In this document: positions 26,101-37,923 of the stretch, in pieces
Position numbering within the stretch: position 1 is the first letter of the stretch
Layout: each line of letters opens with the position of its first letter
NCBI GenBank assembly: GCA_034190875.2
Contig: CM067344.1
Location: 14,712,149 to 14,776,148 of the forward strand
DNA from: Urechis unicinctus
Taxonomy: Eukaryota; Annelida; Polychaeta; Xenopneusta; Urechidae
Reading direction: 5' to 3'
Length of the DNA stretch: 64,000 nucleotides
Notes under the pieces: generated by a model
Told to the model about the DNA's origin: nothing
Database searches by the model: none
Seen by the model: only the letters and a program-made list of their open reading frames with translations
Translations under genes and position numbers: made by a program

Positions 26101-29100
26101 TCATTTCTTTGTTTTTTTACCCTTCTTTTTCCCTGAATTAGACTGTTTCTTTTGTTGCTTCATTTGACCAATTTTCCCTTTCTTGGCAAATATCCTCTTC
26201 GGTCCTGCCTTTGTTTTCAGTTTCTTTAAAGGAGGTGATTTTGGTTGACTTGACTCGTCCTCTGATTGGTCAGATCCAGGTTCATCCTCCTCCGATTCAT
26301 CTGATTGGCTGACTGGTTTTGCAGGAGAAGAACGGCTTTTATCTCCCTGTTTGTCTTTACTCTCAGCTTTTGGTGAACTCTTTTTAGAAACAATTTTCTT
26401 GGCTGAAACATTAGGAACATTTTAAAATGCCACACTTCTGAGATGACAACGATCATATCTTACACATGAACTCACACAGGTCATATACATGTAAAGGTGG
26501 CAACCCCCTTTTTTTGGTCCAGAATTGTTGTAATTGAAAAATAACACTGAAGACAACTTATAGTCCCGGGAGCTTTGCAGTTTTTGTTGTGTGTCTAAGC
26601 TCGATTATAAGGCGTGGATTTGGTTGATAAAATGAGTAACCATGCTGAACACATTCAAGGTTGATAAGCCAATACCCAAAATGCAGGGGTAGACAGCATC
26701 AGCTTGTCCCGAATGACAACTGGAAACTACACAAATTTCTAAGACTACTATTTCACACAATCCATTTCTGATGTTGCAATAACCAACCTAGCGAAAAGCA
26801 GCAAGAAATTTGAGCTGCTGTGATTTGGGTTGTGTCAAGCAAAGGAATAAGTCCGAGTCTCTTCAATTAAAACTGTACATGTACTGGGTACATGCAGAAA
26901 TGTGATCTCAGCACGCCAAACTGGCATAAGAGTCATTCCAAGTCAAATCAACCAGAGCCTCCCGCGAAGGATTTTTGATTTTTTTCTAGCTTCTCACAGT
27001 GAAAGATCCATATATCTGACGGACTTTGGTCAAATAATTAAGCCCAAATATGATTACTTCTTCAGATTCAGCCTATTTTATGACAGGGGGGTCATTTTTT
27101 ATATTAAGGCCTTCATTTTGGAGCATGTTGAGGCCCCTGGAAAAGGCATTTTAAGAACAACCAGGCCCATAGCTTTCATTTTCCCTTCAGAAAAGTAAGA
27201 ATATATTTGTATTGTATCATTTTTCTCTCACCTTGGACCCTTGGTTATCCTCTCACAAGCTCCAGTAAATGCGAAATATCACCGTGACGCGAATTCGCGA
27301 GTGGTTTTTAGTGATGTTGATTTGTATTTTTCTCAAGGAATATTCATGATGGGACCTTCATCTTTGGTATGCAAACTCAGAATCAACTTTTCTAATAGTC
27401 TAAGCAAGCCAGAAGCTCTCAGTGATGAATATCAAGATTTATAGTGTTTCAAAGTTGGCTCCAGCCTGAAAAGTGCTATTTTTATCACTTTTCGGGGGTA
27501 CTTTTCTCAAAAGGGACACATGTTGTCCCTATAATTTTTTTTGTGGTGATAGATAGGTATCTTATCCAGAACATATAAAAAAATTGGAAAAGTAATATGT
27601 GTCCTTTTCATTTTACAGCATATTTCCTATAGTGATGTCGTGGAAGCATCTTAGCCATGATTATGAGTGTATTGGTTGCAAATTATGCTGTCTAATACTT
27701 TGAGATACTGGCAGATTAATTTTGCATTAATACCTGGACTAAACATGTGTATTTGCAAGATTTATATCATCATTTTCAGCGTTTTTTTTAACATTTCTGT
27801 GACATTCCTTTTCTAAAATATAAACAATCAGATTAACATCTACAATAAATTAGAAATGAAAACCTCTATATTCCCCTAAGCTCCATGAAGACAGAATACT
27901 TCATCCAATGTCTTGAGAAACCGGGAATTCTCCATATTGGGTTATGAGACTTCTAGGAATCCCACATTTGGTTTCAGTCTACAAAGTACACTCCCTATAT
28001 AAAGGTGGCTCCTCAGCAGAAATCAACAGGTTTTATTGCTCTCCTAAACTGTGTGCAAATATGGAGGGTTGCAGCATAGGGTTGCATCTTGGAAAAAAAG
28101 GCGACTAAACAACTTATTCCACTGCAGCTGGATTCAACAAGGTGTTTGATCTACAGTTAGAAGATCGTGAGCTTCTCCTTCGGAGAACTGAATTTTCAGA
28201 GCCCGATTCTTATACAACCGTGTGTTTTCATCATCAGAAAATCTGTTGTGATCCATATAGCCTACATAAAGAAATGAAATCTGAACAGTTCTCACATGGT
28301 TTGTCATGAGATCCTTGTTCAATAGCATCTGGAGGAACTCCTAAACAGGCTGCAACCTGATAGGATACAGCTTCCTAAGCTTCTAGGGCCTTTCTTTTGC
28401 CATACCTTACTCGGTCTCTTGAGCTGACTCTCTTAAACTTCAGGGAGAAAAGCCAGCTTCGGTGAGACTGGTATCCATTGTCTCCAGGTGATGTTCAGTC
28501 AAGCTCTCCTGTACTACCTGCGCTTCTCTGGATGCACTGGTCAACAAACCAGAGGGTCCAGCCTCAGGTTCTTCTTCTTCTGATGATGGAAATGCTGGGG
28601 GGCTGTAGGTTAGACATTGAGTACAGAGCTTTTGACCAGGATGCACTTTCTTTCCAGCTTGTACGCTTAAGGTGTCGGCAGTTTGAAGGTCTAGAGTACG
28701 GAGTGATTTGCGTCATGATGAATCTTTATGTAGGCTATATGGATCACAACAGTTCCTCTGCAGGAATGCATATTTGTCAATGTAGCTTTTCTGATGATGA
28801 AAACACACGGTTGTATAAGAATCGGGCTCTGAAAATTCAGTTCTCCGAAGGAGAAGCTCACGATCTTCTAATTGTAGCTCAAACACCTTGTTGAATCCAG
28901 CTGCAGTGGAATAAGTTGTTTTGTGACAGTCGCCTGTTTTACCAAGATGCAACCCTATGCTGCAACACTCCTTATTTGCAAACAGTTTAGGAGAGCAATA
29001 AAATCTGTTGATTTCTGCTGAGGAGCCACCTTTATATAGGGTGTGTACTTTGTAGACTGAAACCAAATGTGGGATTCCTAGAAATCTCATAACCCAATAT

Positions 29101-32100
29101 GGGGAATTCTCGGTTTCTCAAGACATTGGATGAAGTATTCTGTCTTCATGGAACTTAGGGGAATATAGAGGTTTTCATTTCTAATTTATTGTAGATGTTA
29201 ATCATGATTGCTTATATATAGATATACTAGTAGCCATTTTAGAAAAGGAATGTCACAGAAATGTTAAAAAAAACGCTGAAAATGATGATATAAATCTTGC
29301 AAATACACATGTTTAGTCCAGGTATTAATGCAAAATTAATCTGCCAGTATCTCAAAGTATTAGACAGCATAATTTGCAACCAATACACTCATAATCATGG
29401 CTAAGATGCTTCCACGACATCACTATAGGAAATATGCTGTAAAATGAAAAGGACACATATTACTTTTCCAATTTTTTTATATGTTCTGGATAAGATACCT
29501 ATCTATCACCACAAAAAAAAAATTATAGGGACAACATGTGTCCCTTTTGAGAAAAGTACCCCCGAAAAGTGATAAAAATAGCACTTTTCAGGCTGGAGCC
29601 AACTTTGAAACACTATAAATCTTGATATTCATCACTGAGAGCTTCTGGCTTGCTTAGACTATTAGAAAAGTTGATTCTGAGTTTGCATACCAAAGATGAA
29701 GGTCCCATCATGAATATTCCTTGAGAAAAATACAAATCAACATCACTAAAAACCACTCGCGAATTCGCGTCACGGTGATATTTCGCATTTACTGGAGCTT
29801 GTGAGAGGATAACCAAGGGTCCAAGGTGAGAAAAAATGATACAATACAAATATATTCTTACTTTTCTGAAGGGAAAATGAAAGCTATGGGCCTGGTTGTT
29901 CTTAAAATGCCTTTTCCAGGGGCCTCAACATGCTCCAAAATGAAGGCCTTTATATAAAAAATGACCCCCCTGTCATAAAATAGGCTGAATCTGAAGAAGT
30001 AATCATATTTGGGCTTAATTATTTGACCAAAGTCCGTCAGATATATGGAACTTTCACTGTGAGAAGCTAGAAAAAAATCAAAAATCCTTCGCGGGGAATT
30101 TTCCAAATTTTGGTTCATTTGAAATGGAATGACTCATAAGCATCAGTGCCGTACAATTACTGGTTATTCAGTCGGATGCACTTTGCTGAGCTCTGAAAAA
30201 CGCTATAATTTTAGGGCGAGAGGTATAAATGTTTGCTGTAGATAAGAATTGCAAACAGGGAAGTTATTAACTTGTCAAGTCAGCAGTAAACGGGGCCAGC
30301 TAACTGATCCACTATTTACAGATATGCAGAGAGCCAGTTTAGTATAGCACCACAAAATGGATCTGATATCAATTGTTGCTCATGGTAAGAGCCATATTCT
30401 TGCGCCCGATCAATCCTTTCTAGACCAATTAAATATACAAGAGTTAAAAGACTGTAATAGCCATAAGAAATTAAGCCCCACATCTTTTGTGGATCTATTC
30501 TACCTTGCTGCAGAGGTTGGTCTCCAGGTGTTGTCAAAGACAATGACTCTGTTGTCTCCTCCTCATCTTCCGACACCTCAGCAGATTTGGCAGTCTTTGA
30601 TCTCCCTGGTTAATTAACATATGACATGAAGTCCATACACAAATAGAAGTAAAACCAATCTCACAAGGACCAAACTTACAGTCCACTTATACATAACTCA
30701 CCATACAAGATCAATGCAATACACAGTTAATTATTTGAAACGTTAACTTTTCTTGGGAAGCAAGCCCAGTTTATTTAATCACTGGTCAATAAATTGTAAG
30801 CTCAATCAAGTGATGTCAGACTCTAAGATGAACAGAAGATGGCCCATCACATGTGGCCATTACCAACTCAAAAGCACAGCTGAACCTTCTCACATGATGT
30901 ACAACATTAACCATTATGAGATGGTTATTGAGATGATGGAAACAAATGAGGTTTGATGAAATGTTGTACCCCATATGACCCCATTCATATACAGCCTAGC
31001 CATGCTGCTGTTCAGAAGACAATAATGCAACAGCAACGCCAACCAGGAATATAGTCACTCATATTTACTTCTATCAAAATCATATTGGCTTCAACATAGG
31101 TCTGATTTTGTAATTACCAAACTGTCATTATGAAAAGGACACACACAAGAGCAAGACACTTGGACGCAGTCAACACTAGATACATACCTGGAATTATGTT
31201 GGAGAATTTCTTGAGTTTGGCCACAAAGAAGCCATCGAGATTGTGAACATGAGGATAGAATCGTCTGGTGTGCTTGAGACTGGGATGGAAACGATGCTCT
31301 CTGAAGCTGGAATCACAGGAGTCGTGTTTATCAGCAACAGTGAAAAAGCTCATGCAGCTGGCTGATGGCCTTCATCGGGGTGTGGCTGGGGGGTGGGGGG
31401 GAGGGGTGGTTGTAATGTTACATTATATGCTAGATCACTTACTTAACGAAGCCTTCAACTCCAAAGTCAAGGCCTGTAGGAACAAGCTTGACATTGCGTT
31501 TCTTGAGAGCGTACTCAACGACACGCTCATTCTCCTCCACCTGTACCACACAATCCCGCACCCTCATAAAACACTCCCTCCACAAACCAGCACGTGGTCA
31601 ATTGAGAAATGACATCATATTCAACGTCGAGTCCGAGAGATGAGGAACAACGGCCAACATTAATCAGCCATTGTTAGTTATTAGAAGTTCAGCCCCACAT
31701 ACGCACCATGATGGAACAGGTGGAGTACACAATGTAACCTCCTGTCTTGGACTTAGCATGGCAGCTGTCAATCGCAGCCAGAAGAAGTTCTCTCTGGAGG
31801 TGGGAACATCGCAATATGTCCTTCTCATCCTGTTACAGGGAAATACCAACAGAGAGAGGTCAATACAGAGAGAAGGGCTTACATAGGTATAGAGAAGGGG
31901 TAAGAGAAGGTGTAACACTGGCAGAGAAAAGGGGGTATTTAGGCAGATGGAAGGGGTAATATAGGTATAGAGAAGGTGTAACACAGGCAAAGAGAAGGTA
32001 ACACAGGCACAGAGAGGGGTTACACTAGCACACAGCTCACAGTCAAACAATGAAGCACAACAGGAGAAAGTTCCTGAAAGTGGTAACTTGTGACCGAGGT

Positions 32101-35100
32101 AAAGTCAAAGCTACTGCCATGAACAAAAACGCAGCACCGGGTATTACCAATGGGCACAGCCGCATGAGAAGGCTATCTGTCTGGGGTGACTTTTACCTTG
32201 TTTGTCTTGACAGCGGGATCCTTCGCAATGACGCCTGTTCCACTGCATGGTGCATCAAGCAATACCCGGTCAAAACAGTTCATAACCTGGAAAACATGTC
32301 AAGAACCACAGGGGTCACACAAAATAGGATGATAAGAGAAATTCACTCGAGCTGATGAGGACAAAGCTACCATACAAGCACTGGTGAGTGAGCGTTACAT
32401 ACTTTTGGCATCTCTTTGCCGTTGTAGCACGAGATGACGGTGTTGGTAACACCCAACCTGTGAATGTTGCCTACAATGGCTTTGGCTCTCTCTGCATTGG
32501 CGTCGTTGGCAAATAAGAGTCCAGTGTTTCTCATCAATTGAGCTGCAAGGTCAAACCAGACATTCATCTTGTGACATGAGATTCAATTAACAGGAATAAT
32601 GGATTTGTGCATTTGTTCAATGTATGCAAGCATTACGGAGATATCACAGTACCTATATATGTAGTTTTGCCACCGGGAGCTGCGGCCATGTCAAGTATCT
32701 TCTCACCCTCCTGCGGAGCCAGTGACATTACAGGAAGCATACTTGACCCCCCTTGTAACATGTAGTGGCCTGCCAGGTACTCTGGTGTTGCCCCTGACAA
32801 TACAAAAAAACATCTCTGACATGATTTGTCTGGGTTTTTTTTCAGCTTTAGGTGAAATACTCTTTGAGATAAGCATGCCAAATTGGCACCTACCAAGTGG
32901 GACTTGTGTATCATAAACAACCAGGCCCACTTTGGACCACTTGCCAATAGGATCCAAGTTCACCCCCCGGTTGATCAAAGCCTGCATACAACGAAACAAA
33001 TAGTGAAATCAGTTATCCTAAATACAGATCTATATTCAAAACCCATAATCATTGAAAGAATAGCTAGGAACAAGAGGCATTGGCCCTCATTCGATTTTAA
33101 ACTACAATACCTGGTTGTGTTAACCTTCATTCTATTGCAACATGATCCAACAAACACTCACCTGTGCCAGATCTCTCCGTCTGGTTTTCAGTGTGTTTGT
33201 GCGGATGGTCACTGGCCTCTGAACTTCATTAGCTTCCAGAAACTCCACAATCTGCCCATAGATCAAATCACTTCCACATTAGCTTAAGTTATTTTAAGAC
33301 TATGATATAACGTATCTATTTTTAGAGCTTTCAATGTAATACATCTGGATCACACTGTGTTGTCACCTGATCTGGGAAGAGCTGTAGAGTAAGTGGGTCA
33401 TTAGGAATTCATTGTAGCTGTAGTAGGTGCAGAGGTCCTGGTTCAACTGGTTCATGTATTCTGTTCTGGTCCTGTTCAACAGATACAAGTTATGCCACAC
33501 AGTTAGAGGCTATCTAGTATTCCACAGGTAGAGGCTATCTGATAATGTACTACAGACACTATGACACAGACACTAATTCTACAACAGCGAGTGAACCAGC
33601 ATGGACATTGCCACCTATCCTCACCTGCCTGGCTCCCTACGCTCCTTGAAGTTACTTAACACACCCATAACATCCTTCATCCTCTGCTGAATCAGGGTCA
33701 GGTCCGCTGAATCTCCACCTACATCACACACGCAACTCTACGTTAACCTCGACACCCATGAATATCACCAGAATCCCACCAACATGAAACAGAATAATGC
33801 CAATGATGATAAAGAAGCTTGTAAGGAGTAGTGGGCACCCAACAGCACCTGTCATAGTACTGTTGAGAGCGATGTTTTCATTTAATCAGAAGGTTAAATG
33901 ACCTGATTTAGAAATCTCCTGCCCACTGGGCAGCTGGTACGTTTCTTGCTTGGCGATATTGGTTTGAAGCTCCATGTCAGCTAATTTTCTTTCATGAAAA
34001 ACGACAGCCTAATGATTATAATGCAGTTACAAAATGCCACATCGAAAACAACACAACTTATATGTGGGATAATATCACATGGATTTAGTTGAGACCTACT
34101 TATCCCGAGCCTGTTTCTTTTCCAGCTTCTTGGATGCTCGTTCCACAGGAAGTAAGTCCTGCAGTCACGCAAAAAATTGATGCAATAATCTTTATCAAAG
34201 TCAATTATAAACTCTCAGACTCATTCATACAAATAACCACCTCATCATCTTCATCATCATCTTCATCATCACTTTCATCATCATCATCCACCTGGTCGCT
34301 GTCAAGTTCCTCGTCCTCACTTCCCATCTCCTCCTCACCATCATCATCGGAATCCTCATCACTGTCATCCACGCCACTGGATCCTCCTTCTTCTTCCCCA
34401 TCAAAATCATCCTCAGGCTGCCACATGGACAAACATGACAGTATACGTGAAGTGACTTCTGGGTGTAGAATGGGAAATGAGGGCCACAGTTTGTTTGACG
34501 AGAGAAATTTCATGCAATCGAGGAAAAATATTTTGATATAATAGGCACATATTTCATCGGTGACTTTTTGAAGTCATAACTTGACACTGTCACCTACCCA
34601 CTCATCATCATCTTCATCATCACTTTCCTCACTGTCGCTGGCTGTCAAACTCAGTTTACTCTTCTTGGCTGGGATGGCACTTCGCTCAGTTGATTGTGGT
34701 ACTCGTTTCTTCCCAGTCACTGCTATGTACGAAATGTGAAATGCAAATGCATTGAAATTCTTTTTTTCAATATATAAGTTGCATTTTTGTAGAAATGCAT
34801 GTCTATGCTATGTGTGTTTGTGAGAGAGAGAACAATTCGTTCACAAGATATGAACATTATTGTTTAAGCTGAGTATACGTCTACAAAGATAATAAGTAAT
34901 TGAAATAAGCATATAAGAATTACCCATTATATTTTTCCCTGACTTGGCATTCTTCTGTGATCTTGCAGCATTTTCCTTATTTGCATCTTGGATATTTTGT
35001 AATTTCTGTTGACGCTTTGCTTGTCTAAAACACGTATCACCACAAAATACATTCACATATTGCTTTCTTTGATTTTCCCTTCCAAGTTAATAGGTTTCAA

Positions 35101-37130
35101 AACTTACAGCTATCACAACTTATTACCTTTGTGCAGCTCTTCTACCCACGGCTTTCTTTGGCGCATCACCTGAACACAGATATCAAATTACAAAGTGTTA
35201 TTCAAATTGGTGGTTGTGTTTCAGAACTGATCCAGTCTCTGCATTCACACTCTAGAAGGTACTTCCTTTTGTTAATGCTGCACCACACCCTGAAGTTCAG
35301 CATAGACTTTCGTAACTTTGACAAACCCTGCAATCTCCTGATCGCAGCTTCAACATTTACACACCACAGCAGCATGCAGAACTAAGCTTGGGCTGTATGC
35401 TCAATAATATGCTGATGAAGGTTTAGTTGAAGCCTGGTCCTACTTTCTTTACTGATGAAATGGACATTATCTTTATCTGTACCCTACTATTATTAATCTA
35501 TTTGAATAGTTAAGTAGCTCTCCACTGACTAAAATAATAAACGAACTTGTCTACCACTGATGGTGCACTTTTCACCACCTTTTTTAAGGGAATATATAAA
35601 AATTGATGAGTTTATTTGCGCTTTCTTAGAGGGAGTGAACAAGATGTGTTGACACAGAAGTGTTCTATAATTGCAAGATATGGCACCATGGTAAGGCCAA
35701 GTAAAATAAATGTTGTAGTTGTTAACACTAAAAACAAATAGTAGGTAGGAAGGAAGATTTATCAAGCCGAATAATAAACCATGGTGCTATTTCAATAATT
35801 TTGGATTCAAACTGAACTATAGATTAGCTTTTGAAACTTACATAAGTCATTTACAAATACATTTACATAACATTTAACAGAACAATTTCATACATATTCT
35901 TTGTGATGAGACATTGAACTAGACTATGAATGAAGTCAATAATTCAAATACTGTATACACTTCTACAGTTTATGTAGGACTCCAGCAGCCTCTCATCCTT
36001 CCCACAATGGAAAGACTGTTTTGTACGATGCCAAAGAAGCAAGTCTCCTTGAAAAGAGGCGTCATTATTTTTCTGATGTTGAATACAAATTTCAAGGGTA
36101 GGAAAGTTTTTCGAGGTTATTAGAACCACATCATGCATTTAACTTGGCCTAAGAGACAAAAGCACTGATAGAAGTACCTCTAGCAGAAGAAATCTGAATG
36201 GTTAAGTTCCCCATTAAGCAACTGAGTACAGCAATAATATATATTTTGACGACTGGATATATATACAGATTAATATTTCAGCTCTCCTGCTTTCATTCTA
36301 AACCTTCCCACTGTATCATTTGTTCATAGACCAGCATTGGGTGAGTGAGTGAGTAAAGGGTTGAACAGCACACCAACACTAATGTGTTATGTGGCGCCTT
36401 GAAAGGTAAATAGATATGATTGACCTGAATAAGCAGCCGCCTTCTGGGATAAATGGGGGGAAAAGAGTGAAAAAAACATGGATGATGATGAAAAAGATCA
36501 AAATGCAAATGATTATCCTAGGGCAAGTCACCACCAGAGTACAGAACTATTCTGAAAAAGTAGAGGCTTCTAATCAACCCATTAAAAAACAAAATCATAC
36601 TTTTCCACAATATGAAAAATAATACCAGACCTGAATAGCAACGGCCAACGAATTGAAAACGTCAATTCTTATTAAAGTTATTGTGGAATATTGGTACTCA
36701 GGGAACCTATTTAGGATTTACAAAAACGGGTTCCTTTAAGGACCTTTCTGGGAAATATTGGATCAACATGTGAATTGTGATCGATGTCAATATGCACCAA
36801 TTATTTCTTTGAGTTTGAACTAGTTTAGCTTTCTTGTGTTCCTGTTGTTTTGTGTTGTATTGACATGTATTATATATTCTGTACCTAGTTGAGTTGCTAA
36901 TAGACTGTAACCTTTATTGACAATGATTCACATTCACAAATATGCAAGCTGAAATCCATAAACATAACATATTATTACATTGTAATTTACAATATTAGTC
37001 GTAGGACTCCCAGTCCCACTAGGCACTACTGCCAGCACTTACCTGTCGTTATCTTTGGTTCTTCTTGTTTTTTAGCTTTACGACCAGGACCACGCTTGGC
37101 TCTTTCCTCAAAGTCTCTCTTTCTACCCAT
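26101..37130 (-). CDS. NOP2: 28S rRNA cytosine-C5 methyltransferase NOP2/NSUN1
   Basis: Nucleolar m5C methyltransferase of large-subunit rRNA, needed for ribosome biogenesis. Nineteen coding exons in transcript order: 37043-37130, 35127-35169, 34924-35024, 34598-34722, about 34241-34417, 34100-34158, 33903-33988, 33625-33718, 33367-33471, 33162-33251, 32894-32981, 32653-32793, 32403-32542, 32197-32286, 31707-31829, 31443-31540, 31188-31306, 30504-30605, 26101-26402; about 723 residues. Motifs are an N-terminal [20 protein letters not shown], acidic DDDE tracts, [49 protein letters not shown] (SAM loop), [21 protein letters not shown] (motif IV Cys), YSTCSIM (catalytic Cys) and [19 protein letters not shown]. 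The last exon is a Lys-rich tail. All phases fit except 33367-33471, which is one base short. The last intron holds a foldback transposon. Confidence 0.95.
26931..30134. mobile_element. 3.2-kb foldback DNA transposon in the last NOP2 intron
   Basis: The termini are AGTCATTCC and GGAATGACT, flanked by an exact 6-bp CATAAG duplication (26925-26930 and 30135-30140). The arms run about 26931-28272 and 28725-30134 and are near-identical inverted copies of about 1.35-1.4 kb, around a 450-bp unique centre. Arm differences include a short stretch near 28753-28788 and one near 29203-29230 present only on the right. Both arms contain the same short open frames ([48 protein letters not shown]). The superfamily is unresolved: a 6-bp duplication fits only a few families, and no DDE transposase motif was seen. 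Confidence 0.85.
28440..29090 (-). pseudogene. Cys/His-rich coding region inside the foldback element
   Basis: On the minus strand one frame reads [36 protein letters not shown]. After a TGA and without leaving the frame it continues with RKSLRTLDL and [13 protein letters not shown], then an acidic Ser/Glu-rich stretch. The spacing of Cys and His (C-C, CFHH, CCDP-H, C-x2-C) looks like a zinc-binding module. The left arm carries a partial inverted copy of its first half (28090-28272). I recall similar Cys/His proteins as repeated, unnamed families in aquatic invertebrate genomes, but no function is known to me. Confidence 0.5.
30141..30503. other. NOP2 last intron, remaining sequence
   Basis: Nothing recognised between the foldback element and the NOP2 exon at 30504-30605. 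Confidence 0.5.
36335..36492 (+). mobile_element. Short dispersed repeat (SINE-like), copy 2, in a NOP2 intron
   Basis: It begins with GTGAGTGAGTGAG and shares ordered blocks with 10361-10495 (CACCAACAC, GCCTTGAAAG, ATTGACCTGA, CATGGATGATGATG). It lies in the long first intron of NOP2, 35170-37042. Confidence 0.5.
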
Positions 37131-37923
37131 AACAGTATAACTTCTGTGTCTATAACAAGGATATAAAACAGTCAACGAAATATTTTAGGCCACACACATG
37201 CACAGATGAGCGATGTTAAGAGATGTAATATGCATTCGAGAAATAATAAGTCACAGACGCGTAAAGTATAAATATGAAAATGATCTCACGGAACTTCCTA
37301 AATAAATCTTGAACAAAATATTAAAAACCTTTCAAAACCATTTCATTCAGAAAATAGACGGATACCACAATTAAACATTACCATAAAGAGTGACTTAAAA
37401 TTTGAATGGACTTTTTGTGGAATATTGAGATATATTGATAATGCATCATATGTGACAAAAATATAACAACGATCTTTGGGGATGTGATGTTGATCAATGT
37501 AAACATTTTTGTTTATTGTTGTCTACAGTATGCTAGATTTATAGGATTATAACAGTCTATATGTCGGTTTTTAATGAATATCTATCTTTGAATCCAATAG
37601 AGCCTGCTTTACATTATACAAACATTTTCTCCTAATGAGTGAACTTTTATAGCATATGGTCACCTGTAGACCCTCATCACATTCGTTTTATTTTCATTGT
37701 CGACTGTTTCTAAAGATTTACCCGGAATATGGTAGAAGGGAAATAACACATTACATGCCTTGTTCATAACTTTAGAGTTCTGCGGACGTCAAGAAATAAG
37801 AAAAAAAAAATGAGAAAAAATCACGTGACTGAAACGAGCGAAAATAATATTTGATCGCGAAAATGAGCTGATAAAGTTGCAGCTAATGTATAACTGCGTG
37901 GACGGATGACATCAAGACCATAC
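37131..37923. promoter_or_regulatory. Shared NOP2 / ING head-to-head promoter region
   Basis: 793 bp separates the divergent start codons of NOP2 (37130, minus) and the ING gene (37924, plus). The stretch is AT-rich, with a TCACGTGACT E-box-like site near 37822. No TATA box could be assigned to either gene. Divergent sharing is inferred from geometry only. Confidence 0.5.

Noticed and set aside
26902-27444. Two open frames in the left arm as a host gene
   Set aside because: The same sequences occur inverted at 29613-30118, so they belong to the foldback element.
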